The notes: generated by a model not told the origin, from the sequence alone. Shown: positions 25,901-37,024, counted from the first letter of the stretch. The stretch: DNA of 64,000 nt from Hofstenia miamia (GCA_004352715.1 SCFE01000007.1:1170115-1234114), one strand, 5' to 3'. Numbers and translations are program-made.

Positions 25901-26359
25901 ACTTTTTTGTGTGGATTAGATATACAAAAATCCAATTTTTTTTGTAGTCCATTGTTTATTATGTTAGTGTCAAAATTTCCCTAAATAAATGCATATTCAC
26001 AATTGCATCGCTAACAAATATTGTGTGCTTTTTCACAAATTAAGTAAATATAGTTGATTATATTTGCTAATTAGGACTTCGATTGATAAGGGTACGCAAT
26101 TGAAACAGTTGTGTGATGTCAAACTCGGAGAGGTGTGCCTGATAATTGGAACTCTTCTTAAAGTTCAACATTTAAAGCCGAGCATCCTTAAGGAGGTCAG
26201 CGATGAACACAATTTGGAGCCTGAACCGCTTAGGACTTCTTATGTACATGAAGACGACGAACTAATTCTTGAAGATGGTCTCCAACGTGTAACACTCGCA
26301 GGTCGCATAGAACCAGCGAATTTTGTTAATGGTATGTATGTGACAATGAACATAGAGGA

Positions 26360-26391
<32 letters not shown>

Positions 26392-29300
26392 NAAAGTTTT
26401 TGAAGCATTTGAATGAATATGTATCGGAAATCAAATTCACACTAGAACATGAAAAGGACAATAGGATAAACTTTCTTGATATCACAGTAACTAAACATAT
26501 AAATGACATTTCAACCAAATGGTACCAAAAGCCAACTTGTACAGGTTTATACATACCATTCTCATCAAATTGTGATGAACGTCATAAAATGAATACCATN
26601 CAACCAAATGGTACCAAAAGCCAACTTGTACAGGTTTATACATACCATTCTCATCAAATTGTGATGAAAGTCGTAAAATCAATACCATTTCATGCTTAAT
26701 CAATAGAATATTTGGATCATGCTCTAATTATAAAAGTTTAACAGAATGTTTGGATAAAATAACAGAGGATCTTAAACATAATGGCTATCCACAAAATTAA
26801 TTCGTAAGATCAATCATTGATAGAAAATTTTCATCCAAGAAACAACCATTAAATGCTATAAATAACCAAGAAAAAACAAATATATACTGGAAGTTACCAT
26901 TCATAAGNTCTTTTAATGGTGTGAATCTAGTTCTATAGCAAATCTATAATTTATATATTGCTATTTTTAATATTTTGAGTTTAGTGAGCTTTTTTTAATT
27001 TGCTTTTTATAGAAGCAAACTGTCATGCATTGATGCTATTCAAATATAAACCCCAAAATATGGTCACCACTTAGTCCAACAGTAGCCAACTTCGCAATGG
27101 ATCTAATTGAGAGCAAATTCGAAAATCTTCAAAACATTAAACCTTTAATATACTGTAGATATGTCGATGATATCTTTGCAGGGTTTCATTCAAAAGAAGA
27201 TTCTATAAAGTTTTTGAAGCATTTGAATGAATATGTATCGGAAATCAAATTCACACTAGAACATGAAAAGGACAATAGGATAAACTTTCTTGATATCACA
27301 GTAACTAAACATATAAATGACATTTCAACCAAATGGTACCAAAAGCCAACTTGTACAGGTTTATACATACCATTCTCATCAAATTGTGATGAAAGTCGTA
27401 AAATCAATACCATTTCATGCTTAATCAATAGAATATTTGGATCATGCTCTAATTATAAAAGTTTAACAGAATGTTTGGATAAAATAACAGAGGATCTTAA
27501 ACATAATGGCTATCCACAAAATTAATTCGTAAGATCAATCATTGATAGAAAATTTTCATCCAAGAAACAACCATTAAATGCTATAAATAACCAAGAAAAA
27601 ACAAATATATACTGGAAGTTACCATTCATAAGAACACGAGAAGAACAACTGAAGAGAACCATAAGAACATATAACAAAGAATTACAAGTTTCGAAAATTT
27701 GTCCAGTATTTTATGCAAAGAAAACCGTCCAGATGTTCCTTAATAGAGATCACATATGTCTTCTAATATCGTTTATTCATACGAATGTGATGAATGTTCA
27801 AGTTTATACATTGGCGAGAAGAGGGCATCTACAATCAGAAATATATATTCATGGATGTGCACCTAAGCTGAAAAATTTTAACATACTAGTAAAGCATCGT
27901 GAAACTAAGATAGCAGAAGCCATATGTATTAAATCAACCAAGAAAACCTTAATAAATAAACAAAGACATCAATCAAATTTAAACATTTATCAAAGATCAT
28001 AAACATTTAATGAAAAGTTCGGGAACATTGCTACAAATGCTTGAAGGTGACAACAATGTTTGTCGAAACATGTCGCGATAAAAGCAATAAAAGTTTTCAT
28101 AAAAGTATACAAAGTCTTAAGATTATTACCAGTACATATATATATATATATATATATCTATACTAGGGTGTGTGCGGTGTTAATTTTTTTACAATTAATT
28201 TTTGTTGGTTTGTGTGAGTTTCGGACTGATGCACTGTGAGTTTAGTTTTCTCTGGACATCTGGATCCATTTGGTAAATGTATTTATATTGATAGTTCTCT
28301 ATCGCTTCGGCATTAAATTAAGGTATTTTGAAAAATTGAAGAAAAATAAATGGTCAAAATTTTCTAATTATATTTTGCAAATTGTACAAAGGCACATTTC
28401 CATGGGTATGTACCACATTTTTTCGGATTATAAGACGCAGTATCAGTGCACGGATCAATTTTCATATTAAAGACGCATCTGGTTATAAAACAACTCCAAG
28501 TAGTTGAGTGGATCAGACTTTATTCCTTGTAAGATTAATTTTTCTTCAGGCACAATTTTAAGTTATTTCCTGAGATTTCTTTTATCGTTCTGTAGTTTAA
28601 ATGAAATTTAGGCATGGCTGTTGGCTTGTTGGGGAAGGAGAAATCAGATGGTAAATTTCACGTAAGCGAAATTTTTCATGCAACTTTAAATCCGCCAGCA
28701 ACTATTTCTTCCCTTGAGGATGACAAATATGTACTTTTCGCCTCAGATATAGACTTTGGTGGAGCTTCGAATGCTTCCCTTGGCATTCAGCTGTTAACAG
28801 ACTTTGTAAGAGGAGACTTGGGTGCAACTGATTTCGTCAGACGCATTTGTTGTGTTGTCATTGCCGGAAACGCCCTCAGCAGTTCTACTCAAAATCGAGA
28901 ACTCGTTTCACAGGTTTTAATTTTAAATTCAGTTCAATATAGTTATTCTTGTATGTTTCAACAAATAACTTGGAGATGGAATGCATTTTTGCATTTTCTA
29001 AAATATATTTACTAGTTATTTCAGTGTTTACGAGGGTCTCGCATTATCACACATTGACAATTTAGAAATATTTAAATTCATTAAAGAAATTCCTATTTAT
29101 GGAAGCATTCATAATGGTTTGACTTTCACATTTATAAGAAATAGTACGGAATTTGCTTAATAGAAATTCATATTTCTGTAATTGTGTTTGTATTTTATTT
29201 TTACTGCGCGACGAATCCAAAGAGTGATAATCCTTTATAATTTGTTATTTTAAATTTTAAATATAAGGTTTAAAATCCATGGGATTAGCAACAAATTCAA

Positions 29301-30084
29301 TTGGTGAGCGATTTCCCAATTACACTAGCATTTTGCAATAAGGGTGTACTTTTTAAAAGTGACGTTTTTACATCTGGGAGTGGGTGGAATACAATTTTTT
29401 TTCCACAATTCCTTACTTAATTTTTGTAATTTCTACAAACATCCGTTTATATGCTGTAATGATTAACGCAAGATATTTTTTCAAAAAATAGTGCCAACAG
29501 GTTTTCTTGCAATATTTAATGAAATTTACTGCTGTATAATCAGTATGGGTAATTTTTGTAGGGTTCGAAAATTTTTTAGACAGTGGGGTTATTTAAAGTA
29601 TTGTTTGCTTAATGATAATAGTAATTTGTAAAATGTAGTTATCTTGTGTATGTAAGTTAATATATTCCACATGCGTATTATTTATATATGTGTATTTTGA
29701 ATATATTTTTTTCGGAAGATCCCCCATTATTATAATGCTACCCCAGGTCAATTCCGAATAGTATTTAATTTTCGGTCATATGCTTTGAGTGAAGGCTATG
29801 TTAAACTAAACATAAATGAAATATAATATTTGAAACTAAATTAATTTTTTAAACACATTTCTACATTGTGTAGCTTTATGCGTTACAAAATGCTTTGTGC
29901 AATTTGAACTTCTAGATAAATTTCTTTGCATTAAATATGAGAAGCTGAGAAGATAATTCATTGTCATCAATTTGGCAAATTTGTAATGTGTCAAAATTTA
30001 TGATTATTTTTTAAGCTGCTCATTCTTCTGTACTACTGCGATTGCTTTTCTAAGATGAAATATTATTTATGCTATAAAATATGC

Positions 30085-30130
<46 letters not shown>

Positions 30131-30746
30131 CTGTTTCGTAACTATTTTGTAATTCTAGGCTCGGTATCTCACTAAAAATATTTTGCCGTCTTCCGTTGAG
30201 CCAATGCAAAAGTTTGACGGAATGCTAGCACGTATTTGTGCCGCATGTCCTGTCGTTGTAATGCCTGGTTGTTGGGATCCTGCTGGTGGACTCTTACCAC
30301 AACAACCATTGCATAAATGTATGTTTCCCAATTCGCAGACGTTATCATTACACCTCCTTCCAAATCCGGCATCATTTTCTTTAGATGAAATATCATTTTT
30401 AGGATGCTCTGGTCAAAATATTTCGGATATTTCTCGATATTCTAAACTTACTCCACAAGAGGCTTTGAAGTCAACTCTTCAATTTGCTCATATGGCCCCC
30501 ACAGCTCCTGATACGATTGGCTGCTATCCCTTTTCAGAATGTGATCCGTTTATTATTAAAAAGAGACCTCATGTGTACTTCGTAGGCAATCAGAATAACT
30601 TTCATTCAGAAGAAGTTGGTGACGAAGTCGCCACTACGGTTTTTACAATTCCTTCATTTGCAGAAACCAATCAAGTGGTTCTATTTAATCTCTCTGATCT
30701 CTCTTGTGTACCTTTTGTGATTAATTCTGATTCGCTTTGTGAATAA
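22977..30746 (+). CDS. POLD2: DNA polymerase delta subunit 2 (small B subunit), four coding exons
   Basis: This is the regulatory B subunit that bridges the catalytic subunit and the rest of DNA polymerase delta in nuclear replication and repair. Coding exons are 22977-23137, 26075-26331, 28612-28913 and 30159-30746, giving 435 aa. The phases join exactly: ..MR|TSIDKG, ..FVNG|MAVG, ..LVSQ|ARYLTKN. All introns are GT-AG. Exon 1 carries NFTRQYASLYDKRL. Exon 2 carries the OB-fold segment (IIGTLLK, LKPSILKEVSDEHNL, DDELILEDGLQRV). Exons 3-4 carry the calcineurin-like, catalytically dead phosphoesterase domain (VVIAGNALSSSTQ, VVVMPGCWDPAGG, LPQQPLH, APTAPDTIGCYPF, HVYFVGNQ). The metal-binding histidines of active phosphoesterases are absent, as is normal for B subunits. 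The ATG lies one base after an AG acceptor (22974-22975), so an upstream 5'UTR exon is implied. Length is close to the usual 430-470 aa. Confidence 0.96.
24024..24385. mobile_element. hAT-type MITE, 362 bp, in POLD2 intron 1
   Basis: The left end CAATGTTGGTCGATTTAAAT and the reverse complement of the right end, CAGTGTTGGAAAAAATTCG, resemble each other. Both are followed by repeated GATTTAAATC motifs, which occur several times near each terminus. Flanking octamers GATGTTAT (24016-24023) and GTTGTTAC (24386-24393) agree at 6 of 8 positions, consistent with an old hAT insertion. It is non-coding. Confidence 0.7.
24418..25625. repeat. Paired repeat blocks, possible eroded DNA transposon in POLD2 intron 1
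   Basis: Blocks near 24440-24510 and 25527-25622 share GATTTTTGTCCAAA, GTCAGGATTTTT, GTGCTACA and TTTGTCAAGATTTT (inverted in the right block). The outermost strings AGGATGTTACAC (24422) and GTGTAGCACCCCT (25615-25627) are roughly inverted. No target duplication could be defined, so this may be one element with complex ends or two related MITEs. Confidence 0.35.
26393..26907 (+). repeat. Extra partial copies of the Penelope reverse transcriptase, joined by single N
   Basis: 26393-26599 and 26601-26907 repeat parts of 27209-27630 almost exactly (for example GAAGCATTTGAATGAATATG and AACTTGTACAGGTTTATACA). They are bounded by single N at 26392, 26600 and 26908. Small differences occur, such as CGTCATAAAATGAAT against AGTCGTAAAATCAAT. 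Most likely these are unmerged alleles or collapsed repeat ends in the assembly, not functional sequence. Confidence 0.75.
27060..28100 (+). pseudogene. Penelope-like retroelement: RT plus GIY-YIG fragment, in POLD2 intron 2
   Basis: The sequence opens inside the reverse transcriptase at LSPTVANFAMDLIESKFEN. CRYVDDIFAGF follows, the catalytic YVDD box, then NRINFLDITVTK and WYQKPTCTGLY, which are characteristic of Penelope RTs. After a stop at 27523-27525 (PQN*) the linker continues. Around 27765-27830 another frame holds CDECSSLYIGE, the core of a GIY-YIG endonuclease with its preceding cysteine pair. HRETKIAEA and the tail of the ORF follow to 28002. The 3' end (GTCGAAACATGTCGCGATAAAAGC at about 28059-28085) is typical of Penelope termini. 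Stops, frameshifts and a missing 5' half make it inactive. It is oriented with POLD2. Confidence 0.88.
30091..30127. repeat. (AT)n microsatellite just upstream of the POLD2 exon 4 acceptor
   Basis: About 37 bases of alternating A/T end roughly 30 bases before the acceptor AG at 30157-30158, inside the zone where branch point and polypyrimidine signals lie. Confidence 0.9.
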
Positions 30747-31879
30747 ATTTTAATTTTTTATAATGTTAAGGTGACGATAGAAGTTCTAATGTTAAAAAAT
30801 TGTTAGGGTTTTTAATGATAAAATTTTATCGAAAATTTATAAGAACATTTTATTATGAAACTTATACAGATTTATTATCAATGCTATTCCTTAGTATATC
30901 TACTCATAGTTCCTAAATGGTCCCCGATCTTTATGAATTCCTTATTCAGTGAAGAGAACAAAGAATATTCGTTCCAGTAAATTTTTGAAATAATTAGATC
31001 ATGTATATGCAGTTGAATTTTTACAATATATTACTGATTTTGCAAAATAATTGTCATTTACAAAATATAATACAATAATATCTACAATCGAATAATAATA
31101 ACAAATTATTGACTCTGGATAGCTTACTAATTTCAATTTTAGTCGCTATTACAAAATTTATGTCCCGTCAGTATAAACTTTTGTTTGAGATTCAATGATT
31201 TTAGTTCTTTCTTGATTTTTTTAAGTAGTTTATTATCATTTCTGTTGGCAATTTATTCCAGTTAAAAATTGCTACATCAATAAAGAAATGCACATATTTT
31301 TATAAAAATTGAACACAATTTGTGGTATGGAACAATATTATTAAATATTTTAAAGAAAGTAGTTAATATCTTTTTACTAATAATGCATTGCATATACATA
31401 AGACCAATGCAACCAAGTTTTAACACCAAAGATGTTTACATATATCAGCATAAATGACCTATAATCAAAGTTTAATGGCATAATAATATCTTTTAATTAA
31501 ATTGTGCATATTTAGAGGGAATTTTTTGTAAATGGGGGATTTTCATGAAATTTTGAAATGTTTCAAAATATCTAATTTTTAGATAATTCATATCTGATAT
31601 TCTCAAAAAAATGGCCAATTCTTAAAATTTCCTATATTTTTTAATACTACTTTTGTTTTAATCCCATTACCGACATTGATTGGTTTGACGTCATTTCTGA
31701 CCTCTTAAATTCCGAGTGTACAGAAATTTCTTGGAAAACACTTTTATTAAGCATTAATATTTATTTATAGACTTAAAAGATTTATTTAATTTATAAGTAT
31801 ACTAATCTTAAATTTAAGTTTCACTATGTCAAATGAGTTAAAGTTGAACTTAAAAGGAGTGAAATTAATTTTGTAATTT
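30747..31879. other. Non-coding stretch downstream of POLD2
   Basis: No gene was recognised. The first AATAAA is at 30742-30747 and overlaps the POLD2 stop codon. The next I see is at about 31279 (ATCAATAAAGAAA), so the real 3' end is uncertain. Confidence 0.5.
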
Positions 31880-32253
31880 ATTGTAAAACTTCTTAACATA
31901 GCTTTCAATCTTACTAATTTGTTAATTAACTAAATAATTCCATTATAAATTTGAACACTGTCATTTCCAGCATTTTTAGAAGAAATAAGTAATTCCAAGT
32001 GATCCATTAATTGTGAAGGATCATTGTAGTAGAAAACATTTTGACCTTTAATTATCTTCTATAATTTCTTTAATAACAGATCTTTGATCTGAAATAGTTT
32101 TTGTAATTGGTTTGTATGTTTCTTGTAAGTTGTACTGAACTTCGTTTAGTTGGTTAATGTAGTCACATTTTTGTTGTAAAATTTTTTTTCTTGCTTACTG
32201 TCTTCATCTTCAAGATTTACGAATTTTCTGTATTCATTGTAATCCATTGTCAT
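31880..32253 (-). pseudogene. Polinton coiled-coil hypothetical protein, broken
   Basis: On the minus strand the frame opens at 32253 with MTMDYNEYRKFVNLEDEDSK, a charged, coiled-coil-like start. It shifts frame after about 35 codons. It resumes with YYNDPSQLMDHLELLISSKN, a pattern (F/Y.DP..L...L.LL.ASK.AG) I associate with a small conserved protein of animal Polintons of unknown function. Its position next to the packaging ATPase supports that. At least two frameshifts or stops. Confidence 0.5.
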
Positions 32254-32439
32254 ATAATTAATTTAGAAAATAATTTTTGACCCATATCTTTGTTAATACA
32301 GAACAAATAGTTCCTTTGCTAATGTAATACAGAACATATAGTTTCTTACCTTATGCAATGCAGAACACTTTTCTGTGTGTGTATATTACAAAGTTTTCTT
32401 TTCCTTATTTACAAACTTTCAAAAAGGACTGGATTAAAA

Positions 32440-33226
32440 GAAGTATCCTTAGCAATTGAATTTTTGTCATGATTATCAACAGGAGTGTATAAAACCATGT
32501 GTGTACAATTTGTCTTTATTTTCTTTGGAACATTATAATGAGATTGTGAAATATATATTGTGGATATGTTATTATGATGGCAATCAGCAAAATGATTTTC
32601 AATTTTATTCTGTCTTTTCTGGGAAATTTACAAGGTCATCAAAGATAACTATTTTTTCTACCTGTAGTTCCGTCAACCCTGTACTTGTTAGTGTTTTTTA
32701 GAAATTCTTCAGGTAATATTTCCAAAACATTATTGTAGAATCACTGGGTTGTCTAGATAGAAATTTGTCAGAGGACTTGTGTCAAAGCAGAAGGGCGCTG
32801 AGGTGAACATATACTAGATTCTAGTAAACAAGAGAACATGGTTAAACTATCTATTTACAGATGCTTGGGTGTCTTATATACAATGCGTATTTACAATATT
32901 TAAAATCATGAAAACAACTAGTCAACACGAAAAGCGCATGATCTGGCTGATAAATAAGAAGTACCAACTGATATTACATTATAACATTAATTTGATATGC
33001 TTTTCATTATCTTAATTTGATTTTGTATTTTTTCTTGATGAAAATTTGGAGTATAAATATATAGCTTATCATAATATATGAAAGGTCTTAAAATAATATC
33101 CATTAATAAATTAGTTTTTCCACATCCTGATTTTCCACATATAAGCATTCTAAAGACTTCTGATAAGAAATCTACAGGTGATTTGTCATTTTTCACATTA
33201 GCAGTATTATAATAAATAATCTTCAT
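32440..33226 (-). pseudogene. Polinton packaging ATPase (FtsK/HerA, A32-like), split
   Basis: The N-terminal part (33226 to 32987) contains FRMLICGKSGCGKTNLLMDI, a Walker A P-loop (GKSGCGKT), followed by YDKLYIYTPN. The C-terminal part is at about 32660 to 32440. It holds EKIVIFDDL (Walker B), then in shifted frames a stretch ending in a conserved CTH-like core and SIAKDTSFNP. About 270 bp between the halves (32720-32986) do not read as ATPase and look like an insertion, or a deletion replaced by unrelated sequence. In virus-like elements this enzyme pumps DNA into capsids. Inactive here. Confidence 0.78.
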
Positions 33227-33430
33227 TATATAAGAAGGAGTGATTTAAATTTCACAACAAAGAACAAAGTCCCATAGAGGGGGACTTAAGAAAATGTTTT
33301 TTCCAAAATAATTTTCACTTCTTTTAATATAAAGATGACAATAAATTTAACTTACTGTGTTAAAGAAAAAAACTAACAGGTTCTATTCCGCGATTCTAGA
33401 CAATTAATTACAACAAAAAATGGAAAAAAT

Positions 33431-34700
33431 ATGCTGAAATCAATTTGTAGCAATTGTGGAAGTGAAAAGACACAATTCATTGGTACTAAGAGAAGCAATG
33501 CTTCCTATGGGAGACTTGCATTCCCTCTTGATATTCATAAAGGAATTTGCTACCTTCCAAAACCAAAAGAAGGTTTCGCACTTCCAAATCATAAATATAC
33601 TGTACCATATAATCAAATTGATGCTGTTTCTAGAGAATATGAAATATGTTAAATTATAGCTCAAAAGGGAGAGCTTGGCTCTCAGTGTAAAAGAAACTGT
33701 GATAAACAAATGTTGAATAATTTAAGAAATGTTAAACCTAACAATTTTTGTGAAAGATTTGACAAGTTACTAGTTTTAAATGTTATTGATGTAAAACATA
33801 TGTTGGGTTTGGGCAATGAAAGAAACTTGAATTTAGGGAGAAGGCTCTTCTTCCACAGGAAACCTTAGCTAATGAACTTCACAAACCCCTTAGAAAAACT
33901 TTCAAGAGAAGGTATGTAATTGTTACACATATACATGAAATTTGGTGTGCTGACTTGGCTGATATGCAAAAATTTAGCAGGTGGAATAAGGGTTATAAAT
34001 ATTTATCAATGATTGTAGATGCATTTTCAAAGTATGGATTGATGATTCATTTCAAAGATAAGACTGGACCTACTCTTACTGGTGTTAGAATTCCAAAATT
34101 TCTTTGGGTTGATAAAAGAAAGAAGTTTTATAATAGAAATGTTCAAGAACTATGTGACAAATATACTATAAAAATGTACTCAACAGAAAATCTTGAAAAA
34201 ATTTAATTGTTTAAAGATTTAATAGGACAATTAAAAACAAAATGTGGAAAGAATTCACAAAGCAAAATCATACGCAATATTTAGATATACTTCCTAAAAT
34301 TTTAAATGAATACAATAATACAAAACAAGCTCCATAAAAATAACTCCTGATGCATCAAAAAAGAAAAATGAAGATGAAGTTTACAACAATTTGTACAATG
34401 ACAGTAAACACATTAGTACACTTAGAGCTAAATTTAAAGTAGGTGATAATGTTAGAATAAGTAAGCTTAAAAGGAATGTTTTTGATAAAGATTATACACC
34501 AAACTGAACTTAGGAAATATTTGTTATTGATAAAATAAAATTAGCAGACCCTATAACATACAAATTGAAGGATTTAGTTAATGAAGAAATACAAGGATCA
34601 TTTTATGAATATGAACTACAAAAAACAGATCAGGATATTTTTAGAATTGAAAAAACTATTGAGGAAAAAGAATGGATGATGTTTGTTAAGTGGTCAGGAT
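33431..34700 (+). pseudogene. Polinton integrase with upstream PLA2-like region and chromodomain remnant
   Basis: The first frame (33431-33652) has a CxxC pair (ICSNCGSEK), then ICYLPKPKEGFALPNHKYTV and VSREYEIC. This resembles the degenerate phospholipase A2-like (PNHKY.GPYN ... HDICY) segment that precedes integrase in some Polintons. The integrase core begins near 33870 with ELHKPLRKTFKR. IWCADLADMQ holds the first catalytic Asp, GYKYLSMIVDAFSKYGL follows, and LWVDKRKKFY holds the second. The segment that should supply the catalytic Glu is shifted out of frame after MYSTENLEK (stop 34204-34206). The C-terminal part resumes in other frames and ends with KEWMMFVKWSG, the start of a chromodomain cut by a stop near 34700. 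Integrase catalyses insertion of the element; this copy cannot. Confidence 0.85.
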
Positions 34701-34959
34701 AAATTTAATGGTTGATTTAAAATTCCTTCATGATTGTTTCAATAATGGTTTGTTTCTTTATTTGAATATTCTTAAAAGCTGTTGTTTGATCCTGTTTCTT
34801 ATAACTTTCAGTTAAATGATAGCACTTTCCTTTATGCATAGTGTCAATATAAGAACATTTTATTTCCGAAATAGTGATTTATTTGAATTTTATCATTCAT
34901 TTTTTTTACAAATGTTTTAATTTCTTGTTCCTTTCTTTTTCTTATTTCTTCTTCCTTTT

Positions 34960-35821
34960 CCATTTCACATTTATACACTATTGGCTTTTGTTTTCGAGTT
35001 TTTTATTCGGGTTTACATTTAAAAGATTCTCTTGATATCTATTTGCAAAATCCTTGATATATCCTATTTCAATCTCTTCTATCATTTTTTATCTTTTGAT
35101 GTAGCATAAATTATCAAAGAAATTTTTCGATTAATTTTAAGAGTTCTCTGAACTGTGATAAGTTTTGTATAATATTTATTTATTTGACTATCTTTTGATT
35201 TGAAATGCCAAATAAACCTTTTTTCCAGACTATTACAAGTTGATACAATGTAAATTTTATTTGAATTTTCAAATTCTACTTTATTTATCTTTCCTTCTTT
35301 ATTATTACTATTAAACTTTACATTACATAATTCAAAATTAGCCATTCGATGATTTTTAAATTATTTATGTATATGTGAAGGGCTTAGTGAATATATTCAA
35401 ATTTTGTTGTTCTAGATAACGCAGTATATACTTATTTTGTATCCCTCACATTTACATCATAAGGTTCATTGATATCACATCCTTGAAATTTAAATACTTT
35501 TATACAAAATGAGGGTGCAAAATTCTTTCTGAAATCATCTATAGTAAATGTTAAGTCATTATTTAATTTAATGTATTCATTTTGTATTTCTTCTATTCTA
35601 AATTCCATGGTATTAAATATCTCTTGCTCTTTCATATTATTAGTAGCCATTACAGGCATACCTTCACATATTTCATATATTTCAATGCTATTATTATATT
35701 TGAATTTTACTTTTAAAGAAAGCTCCCTGTCAAGGGGGCAATGTTCTTTATTTTTAACAAATTCTTTGCAGTATTCTTTTGTAACTAGTTTTCTTGTTTT
35801 GTTTAATAAAAATTTATACAT
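34960..35821 (-). pseudogene. SF1 helicase C-terminus joined to a GIY-YIG-like domain (Polinton)
   Basis: The frame 35821-35432 reads GMPVMATNNMKEQEIFN, then FKFQGCDINEPYDV, the HKxQGxxINEPY box of Pif1/RecD-like helicases of DNA viruses and Polintons. After one stop it continues VYTALSRTTKFEYIH, helicase motif VI. The next frame (35345-35082) then reads NKIYIVSTCNSLEKRF, a GIY-YIG nuclease core in which YIGS has become YIVS while the Arg is kept. A final shifted frame (about 35072-34980) gives IEEIEIGYIKDFANRY, matching the conserved Glu helix. So the ancestral gene was probably a helicase with a C-terminal GIY-YIG-like domain. The helicase ATP-binding half is missing. Confidence 0.72.
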
Positions 35822-35849
35822 TTTATTTCATAAATGATATTTTGTGTAT

Positions 35850-36472
35850 CTTTTAAAACCCATTTATTTTGAACTTGTCCCCAAATATAATCTAAAACAC
35901 ATTCATTATTTCCATTATTTTAAGGTCTGCATTATCTATGGTTCACATTAATAAGTGTCTTCCCATTTTTTGATCACAAATATTTTTTCTTGTTAAAGTA
36001 ATAATTTTAAAACCAAATGTGTTAATTGTTTTGTATGAAGATAACTTTTCATCTGTATTTTTTAAAATTGTATACATTGTAAATTTGTACATGTCTTCAT
36101 TATTTAAGTTTTCAGGTATTATAACATTTTTCCATTGTTATTTTGCTTTATTATCAATTAAATCAAGATAAAATATAATAGAAGATTGTTTTATTTTGCA
36201 ATTGCTTAAAACACACTTTTTAAATAAGTACATAAAACTTTTCTGCTCTATATTTTGGCTATGCCTTTTGTTTTCATATATTTTATATTGCAGTAGAGAT
36301 ACAGATTTTGGGTATTCCATTTTATTTTTTTGAGTATTCTTTTTGAAAATCTTTTGATATATTTTATCAGATCTCTATCTAAATACTTTATCAGATCTTT
36401 TTCTATATGGAAATATGCCTCAATATTTCTTTGAAAATTTTCTATCTTCATTTTTTGGTAAATGCTGTTCAA
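35850..36472 (-). pseudogene. Polinton-associated coding remnant, identity uncertain
   Basis: Overlapping minus-strand frames (36472-36248, 36320-36138, then about 36130-35940) keep coding-like, Lys/Ile-rich sequence such as MKIENFQRNIEAYFHIEKD and YKTINTFGFKIITLTRKN. They end near 35890 with NECVLDYIWGQVQNK. The last string resembles a segment seen in front of the protein-primed DNA polymerase or helicase region of some Polintons, but this is from memory of pattern only. It lies directly upstream of the helicase remnant on the same strand, which is consistent with an internal deletion. Function unassigned. Confidence 0.4.
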
Positions 36473-37024
36473 AATATTTTGCCATTTTATATATATGTAA
36501 AAGAAAAAAAATATTTTAGGCTTTGGATATTGCTATGCTATCAAAAATACTTGTAATTTCCTAAAAAAAGAGTCTCTTATTAGGACATATTATAGGGTTT
36601 ATGCTTTTTTTAAAAAAATAGAATTTGAAATAATGTGGGTTAGTGAAAAAACTTAAAAGTACATTAAATTTTACTAAAAGCACAAAAGTTAGATGTCATC
36701 TTGGATTCTGATGGGCTGTTAGAGTATTACACTGTAATTCACTTCAAAGATGGTAAGATGATCATTTAAGCACTGGTTCCACTATTTCAAATTCACATGA
36801 ATTTTACTATAAATTTAGAAAATATTATAGAATAGATTGCATTTTAATTACTTTTTAATCAATTAATTGAATTACTTACTATAATGGCTATGAAAATAGT
36901 AATAATTGGCTTAAAAAGTAAATAACTTGCAAAATAACTACACAGAAATGCCTAAAATTATATTCTTTGAATTTATATTTAAGGTGGTTTCCTTTTAATA
37001 TATGGCATAATAACTCCATAATGG

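Larger units (their letters stand above)
31880..36500. mobile_element. Polinton/Maverick (adintovirus-like) fossil
   Basis: Recognisable Polinton genes are clustered over about 4.6 kb: coiled-coil protein (-), packaging ATPase (-), PLA2-like region/integrase/chromodomain (+), and helicase with GIY-YIG-like domain (-), with an unassigned coding-like stretch (-) behind it. Intact Polintons are usually 15-20 kb. Here protease, capsid proteins and most of the protein-primed DNA polymerase are not visible, so large parts are deleted. I could not find terminal inverted repeats or a 6-bp target duplication; both limits are set by the outermost coding remains. All genes carry frameshifts or stops. 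Confidence 0.8.

Noticed and set aside
28420-28485. Repeated ATAAGACGCA / TAAAGACGCATC strings
   Set aside because: Possibly the edge of a known MITE type, but no terminal repeat or target duplication could be drawn.
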